A stretch of DNA of 39,892 bases from contig CADCCA010000003.1 of NCBI GenBank assembly GCA_902799855.1, positions 1 through 39,892 on the forward strand, in the 5' to 3' direction. Of the stretch, positions 33,725 through 39,892 are shown in pieces. The position numbers were made by a program, and so were the translations under genes. Below the pieces are notes generated by a model, which worked only from the letters and a program-made list of their open reading frames with translations, had not been told where the DNA came from and did no database searches. The number at the start of each line of letters is the position of its first letter. Position 1 is the stretch's first letter. The DNA comes from an uncultured Erysipelotrichaceae bacterium (lineage in GTDB: Bacteria > Bacillota_I > Bacilli_A > RFN20 > CAG-826).

Positions 33725-35038
33725 ATGATCCCAACAATTATTATCTCCATTATTACATTCATCAGTATCACTGCTTCCATCTTGTTCTTCCCACAAATAA
33801 AAATTGGAAAGATTAAAATTGGAACTTATTGGATTATCGCCTTAGTTGGTGCTGTTTTACTTTTAGCCTTTTCTTTAGCACCTATTCAAGAAGTTTGGTC
33901 AGAGCTAACCAATAGCACTTCCGTTAATCCGATTAAGATTATTGTGCTTTTCTTTTCAATGACAGTCCTATCAATCTTTCTTGATGAGGTTGGTTTATTT
34001 AGATTTCTCGCTAACATCGCTGCTAAAAGAGCAAAGAATAATCAATACACGCTCTTCACAATTTTGTATTTTTTAACAGCAGCATTAACGATATTCACAT
34101 CAAACGATATTGTGATTTTAACATTCACTCCATTTATATGTTTTTTCTGCAAAAATGCAAAGATCAATCCAATTCCTTATCTAGTTTCTGAATTTGCCGC
34201 TGCCAATACATGGTCACTACTATTCATCATTGGTAATCCAACTAATATTTATCTCGCTACTTCGGCTGGAATATCTTTCTTTGATTATTTCAAAGTGATG
34301 GCCATCCCAACTATAGTTGCGGGCATTGTTGAATATGGATTACTATTTGTCATCTTTAGAAATAAATTAAAAACGCATATTGAACAAGCACACGAAGATT
34401 ATCACATCGAAAATATCCCTGCATTAGTGATTGGATTATTGCATTTAGTTGTATGCCTAGTGTTCTTGGTTATCTCCAGTTATATTAACGCTGAAATGTG
34501 GCTCATATCTTTGATATGTGCATCATCATTATTGGTGATTTCCATCATTATGTGTTTAGTTACTAGAAAGAATTGGAATTATGTAACTGGCTCGCTTAAA
34601 AAGTTACCTTATCAATTAATTCCGTTCTTCTTATCAATGTTTGTAATTGTGGTCGCTCTTAATCATCAAGGTATTTCCACTAAAATTGCTGAGTTTTTGG
34701 GCGACCAAAATACAGTTTGGACATATGGTATTTCTTCATTCTTCGCTAGTAACTTAATTAATAACATCCCAATGAGTATTTTGTTCTCTAATCTCATTAC
34801 AAATCTCACCGGAAATGCACACACGGGTGCTTTATATGCCTCAATTGTTGGTAGCAATATTGGTGCATTCTTAACCCCTACTGGCGCTTTAGCGGGTATT
34901 ATGTTTACTAACTTAGTTAATGAACACGATACAAAGTATTCTTTCTTAGATTTTATAAAAAATGGGGCGATTATTTCATTGCCTATAATCGCCACCACTT
35001 TGTTAATGCTTAATTTAACTCTAATGTTATTTAGATAA
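33725..35038 (+). CDS. ArsB/NhaD-type ion transporter
   Basis: A 437-residue membrane protein with about 11 hydrophobic helices. IFTSNDIVILTFTPFI, IIGNPTNIYLA and GSNIGAFLTPTGALAGIMF are the helix-break motifs of the ArsB/NhaD/CitMHS (ion transporter) superfamily. The substrate may be arsenite, Na+/H+ or a dicarboxylate; no arsR, arsC or arsA is adjacent, so arsenite is unproven. The reading frame stays open upstream to a TTG at 33623, but the polar, unlikely N-terminus this would add favours the ATG chosen here. No good ribosome site precedes either. It overlaps the convergent SHOCT gene by 12 bases. One of only three complete plus-strand genes. Confidence 0.78.
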   Translation: MIPTIIISIITFISITASILFFPQIKIGKIKIGTYWIIALVGAVLLLAFSLAPIQEVWSELTNSTSVNPIKIIVLFFSMTVLSIFLDEVGLFRFLANIAAKRAKNNQYTLFTILYFLTAALTIFTSNDIVILTFTPFICFFCKNAKINPIPYLVSEFAAANTWSLLFIIGNPTNIYLATSAGISFFDYFKVMAIPTIVAGIVEYGLLFVIFRNKLKTHIEQAHEDYHIENIPALVIGLLHLVVCLVFLVISSYINAEMWLISLICASSLLVISIIMCLVTRKNWNYVTGSLKKLPYQLIPFFLSMFVIVVALNHQGISTKIAEFLGDQNTVWTYGISSFFASNLINNIPMSILFSNLITNLTGNAHTGALYASIVGSNIGAFLTPTGALAGIMFTNLVNEHDTKYSFLDFIKNGAIISLPIIATTLLMLNLTLMLFR

Positions 35039-35611
35039 TTTGCTTCTAATTTCTTCGTATTCTGCGATAGAAATTTCACCGGATGCAAATCTTTCTTCAG
35101 CTCTTCTAAGTTCTTCTTCAGCGTTTGCTGGATCAACATTCATCGCTGGAGCTTGTTCATATTCATGAGGTTGTTGTTGAACTTGTGGTTGAGGTTGTGC
35201 GTTATCATCCTTCTTCAAAGGTTTAAAGATAGCGGAATAGATAATGCATAGCACTGTTGCAATCAATAGCATGTCTGTAGCAGCAAATTCAATAATTCTT
35301 TGTGGAGTCATGCTTTGGAAGTATGATGGATTAAAAATATAAACGATGAAATAACTTAACCATTGGAAGAGAGTGTAGAGGAAAATCGGAACAATCAAGG
35401 CTTTATGGGAATTGACGCGGAAAGCAAGGGAACCAAAGCCGATTGCTAAACCAAGTGTAAGTATCAATTGAATAAGCACTTGTTGAGCAGATTTTTCGCT
35501 TATGTATCCAATAATGATTTTTAGTGTTTCGACTTGAGAAAGAACGTACAAAACAACAAACATCATTAATAAACCGCCAATAATATATGGCAAGGGTGAT
35601 TTTCTTTTCAT
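35027..35611 (-). CDS. Four-helix membrane protein with C-terminal SHOCT domain
   Basis: A 194-residue protein with four membrane helices (about 8-26, 42-65, 70-92, 107-127), a Gln/Pro-rich linker (NAQPQPQVQQQPHEYEQ), and a C-terminal SHOCT motif (EELRRAEERFASGEISIAEYEEIRSKL). SHOCT segments are short helical oligomerisation tags on many bacterial membrane proteins. GGAGAA lies 11 bases before the ATG. Role unknown. Confidence 0.8.
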   Translation of the reverse strand: MKRKSPLPYIIGGLLMMFVVLYVLSQVETLKIIIGYISEKSAQQVLIQLILTLGLAIGFGSLAFRVNSHKALIVPIFLYTLFQWLSYFIVYIFNPSYFQSMTPQRIIEFAATDMLLIATVLCIIYSAIFKPLKKDDNAQPQPQVQQQPHEYEQAPAMNVDPANAEEELRRAEERFASGEISIAEYEEIRSKLSK

Positions 35612-35691
35612 AACAATATATTCTCCAATTTCCTAAATAGTATAACTAGACGGGCATTGGTGTCAACATTGTTAAAAGGGATGGATTTCAC

Positions 35692-35721
35692 AAAAAAACG
35701 GCTTTTAAGCCGTTATTTTTT
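35692..35721. terminator. Bidirectional terminator
   Basis: AACGGCTT (35697-35704) with AAGCCGTT (35707-35714), flanked by seven A's on one side and a T-rich run on the other. It ends the 77-residue protein gene on the minus strand. Confidence 0.85.
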
Positions 35722-35734
35722 TGTAAGTAAATAA

Positions 35735-35968
35735 TTAACCCCTACTATCGTAACGGAGGCGTGAAACACCATCTTGTATTTCGTAAATTGTGAATGATGG
35801 TTCGCTTTTTGATTCATCATCACCACCATGGAATCTTTCAGTATTAGCGATTTGCATGAGCATGTTTTGACCATAATCGAAAGCATCTCTCGCGGTTTTG
35901 AACATCTCATCGATTTCCTCAATACGGCCATTTGGATAGCACATATGTAATTTAAAGTATGAAGCCAT
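35735..35968 (-). CDS. Small hypothetical protein (77 aa)
   Basis: The protein reads MASYFKLHMCYPNGRIEEID and continues with a predicted helix (EMFKTARDAFDYGQNMLMQI), a Gly-Asp-rich turn and a final strand (FTIYEIQDGVSRLRY). A strand-helix-strand small domain is likely. A clear AGGAG site lies 8 bases upstream of the ATG and a strong terminator follows, so it is a real single-gene unit. No family recognised. Its layout faintly resembles the 53-residue protein at 38785. Confidence 0.75.
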   Translation of the reverse strand: MASYFKLHMCYPNGRIEEIDEMFKTARDAFDYGQNMLMQIANTERFHGGDDESKSEPSFTIYEIQDGVSRLRYDSRG

Positions 35969-35993
35969 AATAATCTCCTAGTTTTATGTTTTC

Positions 35994-36005
35994 ATTGTAT
36001 ACAAT
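35994..36005. promoter_or_regulatory. 12-base palindrome upstream of the 77-aa gene
   Basis: ATTGTATACAAT is perfectly palindromic, includes a TATACA -10-like sequence on the minus strand, and lies 26 bases before the start codon. Confidence 0.35.
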
Positions 36006-36033
36006 TTCCTAAACCCTGTCTTTATTTATTTAT

Positions 36034-36062
36034 AAAAATGCCAATCAATTTCTTGACTGACA
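36034..36062 (-). terminator. Terminator of the flotillin/zinc-ribbon operon
   Basis: The minus-strand RNA has an uninterrupted 10-pair stem (two G-U pairs) with a GAAA loop, followed by five T's (36034-36038 on the plus strand as A's). It lies 25 bases after the zinc-ribbon gene stop. Confidence 0.87.
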
Positions 36063-36086
36063 TTCTTTGTTTTAGTGATTTATGAA

Positions 36087-36626
36087 TTAGTACAACTGTT
36101 GACCGCATTTATTGCAGAACTTTGCACCGTCATCATTAATTGTGCCGCAGTGTGGGCAGACTCTTGTAAGAGGAGCACCACATTTTGCGCAGAATTGTGC
36201 GTTAGCAGGATTAACGTGTCCACATTTACTGCAGGTATTAGCAGTAACACCTTCGATTGTTTGATTATCACTATCGCTTTTTACTTCTTTAACGACTTTG
36301 CCAACTGCTCTAGCCACACTATCGCTTGTGCCATCGATCATATAGTTTGTGAAATCTTTAGCAACTGGAGCGGTTTGTGTTGCGACGAACTCGCCCATCT
36401 TTCTATGGTATCCAAGACTTAAGCAGACGATTCCGCCGAAGATGATTGGCGCACCGATGAAGCATAGGAAGAATAATTGCGGCATTTCATGGTTGCCCAT
36501 CGACATGAAGAAACTTCCAATTCCGGCGCCCATACAGATGATACCGATTGGCAAGAGGATCCAGCCGATGACCCTTAAGACTTTAACCGTGCCTGAGTAT
36601 CTGTTTTCATATTCTTTGTTATCCAT
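36087..36626 (-). CDS. Membrane protein with two C-terminal zinc ribbons
   Basis: A 179-residue protein: two membrane helices (about 15-36 and 47-67) near the N-terminus, a helical middle, and two zinc ribbons at the end (CSKCGHVNPANAQFCAKCG and CPHCGTINDDGAKFCNKCG), all eight cysteines present. The ribbons should face the cytosol. Thirty-two bases after the flotillin stop and with a TAGGAGGT ribosome site, it is co-expressed with the flotillin and may recruit partners to flotillin membrane patches. That role is inferred from position. Confidence 0.82.
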   Translation of the reverse strand: MDNKEYENRYSGTVKVLRVIGWILLPIGIICMGAGIGSFFMSMGNHEMPQLFFLCFIGAPIIFGGIVCLSLGYHRKMGEFVATQTAPVAKDFTNYMIDGTSDSVARAVGKVVKEVKSDSDNQTIEGVTANTCSKCGHVNPANAQFCAKCGAPLTRVCPHCGTINDDGAKFCNKCGQQLY

Positions 36627-36658
36627 TGCACGTACCTCCTAAATGATGTAATTACTTA

Positions 36659-38143
36659 TTATTTTTCTTCTTTTTTGTCGCTTGCTTTGCTAACGACTTT
36701 TTGGCCGAAATAACCGAGGAGTAATGATTTGAGATCAATACCTAAGGTTTTATTTAAGCCAGCGAAGATTTGATCGCCGTGTTGTTGAATTTCTTCAACG
36801 AGTTTGGCTTCATTGCCACTACCGTACATTGTGATACCATCAATTTGTGATAAGGCAGCAGCGATTGGTTCACTGTAGGCTCTCACTGTTTCTGGCAAGA
36901 CATTGCTTTCGAGAATGAGTTTCAATGTTGCCGCATCGTTATAGGATTTCATAGCATCGGCTTTGGCCTTGATGGCATCAGCTTCTGCTTGACCTTTGGC
37001 TTCGATACCTTTGGCTTCTGCTAAAGCAGCTTCCTTGTTGGCATCGGCTTCAATTCTCACGGCTGTAGCAGCTTGTTCACGAGCATTCTTTTCGGCTTCA
37101 GCAGCAACTTTCTTAATTTCTGCTTTTCTTTGAGCTTCAATTAAATCAGCTTCAGCAGCAGCTTTTCTCTTGAAGAGTTCGGCTTCAGCGGCTTTTTCTG
37201 TCGCATATTTTTCAGCATCGGCTTTTTTGTTGATGGTGGCCGCTAATTTCTTTTCGGCTAATTCAACTTCTTTGTTACCAAGTTCGACTTCTCTTTCTCT
37301 CTTAGAAATTTCAGCATTGGTTGTCGCAACGTTGATTTCTTCTTGTCTCTTTTGTTCTTGGATCTTATACGCTGCATCGGCATCCGCTTTTGCGGTATCT
37401 GTTTGAATCTTTAAGGCCGCTTCTTTTAAGGCGTATTCAGTATTCTTTTGAACGATAACTGTCTTGGAGTTGACTTCTGCTTCATTAGCATCTTGTGCGG
37501 CTTTTGCTTTAGCAATGCTGACATCTCTTTCAGCATTCGCTTTAGCGATCGCAGCTTCTTTGCTAATTTGAGAAATGTTATCAATACCTAAATTTTTAAT
37601 GACTTCGTTATCATCGGAGAAGTTTTGAATGTTGAAGTTAACTAATTCAAGACCGAGTTTTTCCATGTCTGGAATAACGTTTTCTTTAACGGCTTCCGCG
37701 ACACCTTTTCTATCTTGAACGAGTTGTCTAATACCAACTGTACCGATGATTTCACGCATATTACCTTCAAGGACTTGTTTGACTTGTTCAATTAAGTCGC
37801 CCTCTTTCATACCTAAGATGGTTTCGAACGCTCTTTCCAATAGAGAAGGATTACTAGAAATTTTGAGGTTCGCCACACCATCGACCATGATGTTAATGAA
37901 TTCATTTGTTGGAATGGATTCACGTGTTTTGATGTCAACTTGGAAAGCTTTTAATGATAATTTGTCTTTTCTTTGTAAGAATGGCAATCTCCAACCAGCT
38001 TTTCCTCTTAAGATTTTTCTTTTGCCAAGACCAGAGATCATAATGGCTTCATCTGGACCGGCTTTTGTGTAAGAGCAGAGTATGAAGGCTACTAATAAGA
38101 CGACCGCCAAGATACCAAGACTTACCCATAATACAACTAACAT
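36659..38143 (-). CDS. floT: Flotillin-like SPFH/Band 7 protein
   Basis: A 494-residue scaffold of membrane microdomains. One N-terminal hydrophobic segment (about 4-26), an SPFH/Band 7 domain (about 28-190: GPDEAIMISG, VDGVANLKISSNPSLLERAFETILG, LEGNMREIIGTVGIRQLVQDR, LGLELVNFNIQNFSDD), then a flotillin domain of about 220 residues of Ala/Glu/Lys coiled coil with the typical EA and AEA repeats, and a C-terminal oligomerisation region. Length and motifs match Bacillus FloT (YuaG). No NfeD partner is beside it; a zinc-ribbon protein takes that place. AGGGAGGT precedes the ATG. Confidence 0.9.
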   Translation of the reverse strand: MLVVLWVSLGILAVVLLVAFILCSYTKAGPDEAIMISGLGKRKILRGKAGWRLPFLQRKDKLSLKAFQVDIKTRESIPTNEFINIMVDGVANLKISSNPSLLERAFETILGMKEGDLIEQVKQVLEGNMREIIGTVGIRQLVQDRKGVAEAVKENVIPDMEKLGLELVNFNIQNFSDDNEVIKNLGIDNISQISKEAAIAKANAERDVSIAKAKAAQDANEAEVNSKTVIVQKNTEYALKEAALKIQTDTAKADADAAYKIQEQKRQEEINVATTNAEISKREREVELGNKEVELAEKKLAATINKKADAEKYATEKAAEAELFKRKAAAEADLIEAQRKAEIKKVAAEAEKNAREQAATAVRIEADANKEAALAEAKGIEAKGQAEADAIKAKADAMKSYNDAATLKLILESNVLPETVRAYSEPIAAALSQIDGITMYGSGNEAKLVEEIQQHGDQIFAGLNKTLGIDLKSLLLGYFGQKVVSKASDKKEEK

Positions 38144-38166
38144 AATTCTTACCTCCCTTTCTTATT

Positions 38167-38180
38167 GGGCTCGATAGCCC
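38167..38180 (-). promoter_or_regulatory. Hairpin in the leader of the flotillin gene
   Basis: GGGCT (38167-38171) pairs with AGCCC (38176-38180), loop CGAT, just upstream of the flotillin ribosome site and 14 bases after the preceding gene's stop. No T run, so probably an RNA-processing or expression-tuning element rather than a full terminator. Confidence 0.4.
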
Positions 38181-38194
38181 TAGTAGAATGAATG

Positions 38195-38566
38195 TTACTT
38201 TTGTCCTAAATTGGCTAAAATTGTGAGGACATTTTTTTCTGAGTCCCAAGATGTTTCGAACTGCACCGGGGACTTTGATAAGGTGATTTTGAGAACTTCT
38301 CCAATCTGTTTCATTAATGACGTGGATGAGATTCTCGCAAAACTTTTGTGTCTTTCCAGCTTCAATAGACAACTTTCGTCTAAATCGCCGGATTCCACGA
38401 CTGCTTTGCTAAGTGGCTGAATCACAATATTGTTATCATCATCAAGACCAACTTGCACTCTGTGAGCATCCTCGAATGGATACATAGCCGTGGTGTTTAA
38501 TGTGATGTTGTTTGAATAAAGTGAAGCAACGCCGTTTTTGGCTTTTACATTAAACCATTTAATCAT
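38195..38566 (-). CDS. Conserved hypothetical protein (123 aa)
   Basis: The ATG at MIKWFNVKAKNG is chosen because AAAGGAG lies 11 bases upstream; a longer in-frame extension would include that site. The protein is soluble and strand-rich at first (VASLYSNNITLNTTAMYPFEDAHRVQVGLDDDNNIVIQPLSK) and ends in a helix plus two strands. No family recognised. The N-terminal half, with 'V.VGLDDDNNIVIQPL', resembles a small beta-barrel binding domain, but this is only an impression. The flotillin gene follows 51 bases later, so co-transcription is possible. Confidence 0.72.
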   Translation of the reverse strand: MIKWFNVKAKNGVASLYSNNITLNTTAMYPFEDAHRVQVGLDDDNNIVIQPLSKAVVESGDLDESCLLKLERHKSFARISSTSLMKQIGEVLKITLSKSPVQFETSWDSEKNVLTILANLGQK

Positions 38567-38589
38567 CAGTTTTTTCTCCTTTCGAAAAT

Positions 38590-38618
38590 ATAATACATTT
38601 TTATACATAACTATACAA
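38590..38618 (-). promoter_or_regulatory. Promoter of the 123-aa gene (and perhaps the flotillin operon)
   Basis: On the minus strand TTGTAT (38613-38618), 17 bases, TATTAT (38590-38595). A small palindrome, GTATG-TTT-CATAC (38644-38656), lies 25 bases upstream and could be an operator. The rest of the 218-base gap up to the next gene is AT-rich with no other clear signal. Confidence 0.55.
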
Positions 38619-38739
38619 CAAAAATCGGAAAAATCGTATTTGTGTATGTTTCATACGCGCATATTAATCATTATATATTTAATATATGTGTCATATTCTG
38701 GCTATTTTCACATTTATGTATTTTGATGTATTTATCAAC

Positions 38740-38761
38740 AAAAAAGCCCCATATTAGGGGC
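38740..38761 (-). terminator. Terminator of the 53-aa gene
   Basis: GCCCC (38746-38750) with GGGGC (38757-38761) and six T's following on the minus strand. Confidence 0.87.
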
Positions 38762-38784
38762 GAATATTATTAGAATGAATCTAA

Positions 38785-38946
38785 TTATTTTTGACTTGAA
38801 TACTTCGCAAGAATGCAACTATCGATGTGTTCGGTGTGACGGCCTCTAAATAAATCTTGAGCCTCACCTGGAGTTCTCGCAAAAATTCTTTCGTAGCGGC
38901 GTTGCCCTTTATACATATAGGCAATGACATATTCGTTTTCGTTCAT
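38785..38946 (-). CDS. Small hypothetical protein (53 aa)
   Basis: The protein begins MNENEYVIAYMYKGQRRYER and ends CILAKYSSQK. GAAGGAAA lies 6 bases before the ATG; the frame stays open upstream into the next gene, but that has no ribosome site. Basic, with a short strand-helix-strand pattern (YVIAYMYKG, GEAQDLFRG). It ends just before a strong terminator and starts 25 bases after the membrane protein's stop, so it is probably co-transcribed with it. No family recognised. Confidence 0.7.
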   Translation of the reverse strand: MNENEYVIAYMYKGQRRYERIFARTPGEAQDLFRGRHTEHIDSCILAKYSSQK

Positions 38947-38971
38947 ATTATTTCCTTCTTTGTTATTAATA

Positions 38972-39675
38972 TTATATATTTTGTTCCTCGTTAGAAGGAG
39001 TATTCTCGACTTGTTGTTGTTCTTTTTTAATTCTACGAATGCCAAGAATGCACTTAACAAAGAATATTAGATTAATAATTATGGCAATTACTGCACTTAC
39101 CATAAATGGCGCTGAATTAACATTTACGAACATGGTTTCCGCATACATGCTCATAAATAAGGCGAATAGACCAGCAAACGATGAAATTAGAGTCATGGTA
39201 GCCTCTAGAACATCACCGAAATTACTAGCCCTTTCATAATCATCTTTCTTTTTCTTGGCCTTAACGGATTTGACAATCGGTTTGATGATCTTATAAAGCA
39301 AATAGGCAAAATAGATTAAAAGCAAGACAACAATTGAGATTGATTGACCTGTGAAAGTATAGACGTTATAGACTGCAGAAAGAGAGTCAATCGCGTTCGC
39401 TAACAAGATGGTTATTGGTAATAATAGACCGTTTATTAATAGATACCATAGCGTGAACACATAGCTCCATTTATTGCTCTTATTACGATATTCAAACAAT
39501 TCCATCAAAGACATATAAATTAGAGACGTGAGATAAAGAACAATCGTGAATATTGATAAAGCAGATTGAAATTGGCTGAAGTTATAGATTTCTCTAACTA
39601 AAAAGAAAAGATTTAAAACTAACGCAATAAAAATGGAATATGATACTTAGCAAAAAACTCTTTGATTTTTTTCAT
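38972..39675 (-). pseudogene. Membrane protein gene interrupted by a frameshift
   Basis: The long open frame encodes 180 residues from an internal Met (39514) with four membrane helices and a charged loop (KSVKAKKKKDDYERAS). The frame, however, continues upstream through hydrophobic, protein-like sequence (ALVLNLFFLVREIYNFSQFQ) without a start. A proper start lies further up: ATG at 39675, nine bases after a GAGG site, reading MKKIKEFFAKYHIPF and then hitting TAG. Adding one base to the A5 run at 39629-39633 (T run on the coding strand) joins both parts into one 234-residue, five-helix protein. So either the gene is broken, switches by slippage, or the base is an assembly error. The IS element ends 15 bases before this start. 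Function unknown. Confidence 0.72.
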
Positions 39676-39689
39676 AATAATAAGCCTCG

Positions 39690-39829
39690 GTGACCTCCTC
39701 CCCCGCTTATAGAAGATGGGGGCTTCCCACTCAAGAACTCTAATGAATTCAGTATAAATGGGCTATCCCCGAGAGTCCCTCGGTTAAGGATTTTTTATTA
39801 ACAAGATATCCAACTTGTTTAGATTACTT
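39690..39829 (-). ncRNA. Probable omega RNA (TnpB guide RNA) scaffold
   Basis: The minus strand holds three hairpins in order: AACAAG/CTTGTT (39800-39805, 39814-39819), CCGAG/CTCGG (39769-39773, 39779-39783), and CCCCC/GGGGG (39700-39704, 39718-39722). In IS605-type elements the RNA from this region binds TnpB, and the bases just beyond the element form the guide. The true 5' end may lie inside tnpB. The lower part of the last stem has lost perfect pairing (ATCTT against AAGC). Confidence 0.6.
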
Positions 39830-39892
39830 TTAATTAGAAGGATTAAGGATCATTCTTATTCCTTCTTTTTTGATGTTAATCGCTGCATTATA
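39830..39892 (-). CDS. tnpB: TnpB RNA-guided nuclease / IS accessory protein, C-terminal end (partial)
   Basis: Twenty codons and a TAA stop at the right edge read YNAAINIKKEGIRMILNPSN. 'D.NAAINI...G' is the conserved ending of the TnpB RuvC-III motif region, where the preceding Asp (just outside the window, here one residue before or replaced by the Tyr) belongs to the catalytic site. The rest of the gene, including most of the nuclease, is not visible, so activity cannot be judged. Confidence 0.72.
   Translation of the reverse strand, partial: YNAAINIKKEGIRMILNPSN

Larger units (their letters stand above)
39690..39892 (-). mobile_element. Right end of an IS200/IS605/IS1341-type element (partial)
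   Basis: The C-terminus of tnpB is followed by about 140 bases with the ordered hairpins and the phrases GAGTGGGAAGCCCCC and GCGGGGGAGG that are familiar from the right ends of this IS family. The element would end at the TCAC on the minus strand (39690-39693), directly before host sequence. The rest lies beyond the window, so presence of tnpA cannot be judged. Confidence 0.72.

Noticed and set aside
35713..35931. Open minus-strand frame of 72 codons overlapping the 77-aa gene
   Set aside because: The 77-aa frame has AGGAG at good spacing and ends before the terminator; the other frame runs into the terminator stem.
38049..38372. Open minus-strand frame of 107 codons bridging the flotillin start and the 123-aa gene
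   Set aside because: It overlaps both genes in another frame and lacks its own ribosome site.
216..39892. TGA read as tryptophan
   Set aside because: All recognised proteins are full-length with TGG for Trp and none needs an in-frame TGA to be read through.

Overview
The window looks like the chromosome of an uncultured, low-GC, gut-type member of the Bacilli on the Mollicutes side of that class (Erysipelotrichales, Acholeplasmatales or RF39-like). This is inferred from the AT-rich sequence, strong AGGAGG-type ribosome sites, Ser-rich lipoprotein linkers, C-terminal 'GCGG' membrane anchors, and 25 readable stop codons that are 22 TAA, 3 TAG and no TGA. The taxonomic placement is a judgement by eye, not a search result. 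Almost every gene is on the minus strand.

Region 1-2730 (miscellaneous): the start of a membrane protein, a methyltransferase-fold protein, a family 2 glycosyltransferase and a small YbjN-like protein, closed by a bidirectional terminator.

Region 2738-14230 (glycan degradation): three large extracellular family 3 glycosidases, all with the 'reversed' domain order (C-terminal domain first). The first is tied at both ends to the membrane and follows an InlB-repeat/carbohydrate-binding lipoprotein in one operon. The other two are close paralogues ending in a nearly identical KKGCGGE + transmembrane + RKRR tail. Their mRNA leaders appear to share a folded structure with compensatory base changes. 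The lipoprotein operon leader carries two interleaved inverted repeats that could form an H-type pseudoknot.

Region 14300-29850 (peptide scavenging): read from right to left, a surface subtilisin, a very large peptide-binding lipoprotein and a second lipoprotein form one operon ending in a terminator. OppB, OppC, OppD and OppF follow under their own promoter, which overlaps a perfect 19-nt palindrome. Protease, binding protein and importer make a complete 'cut, catch and import' system. OppC has about 400 extra extracellular residues, and OppD and OppF carry long charged helical insertions at different places in the ATPase fold.

Region 30018-39675 (envelope proteins): a DUF3899-like membrane protein, a 962-residue Ig-domain lipoprotein, an ArsB/NhaD-type transporter (plus strand), a SHOCT membrane protein, a flotillin with a zinc-ribbon membrane protein, several small hypothetical proteins, and a membrane protein whose reading frame is broken by a missing base in an A/T run.

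Region 39690-39892 (mobile element): the right end of an IS200/IS605/IS1341-type element, with the last 20 codons of TnpB followed by a typical omega-RNA/right-end segment. It ends 15 bases before the start of the frameshifted gene.

No gap between genes exceeds about 300 bases. The larger gaps hold the promoters, leaders, palindromes and terminators listed below. No tRNA, rRNA, CRISPR array or replication origin was seen.
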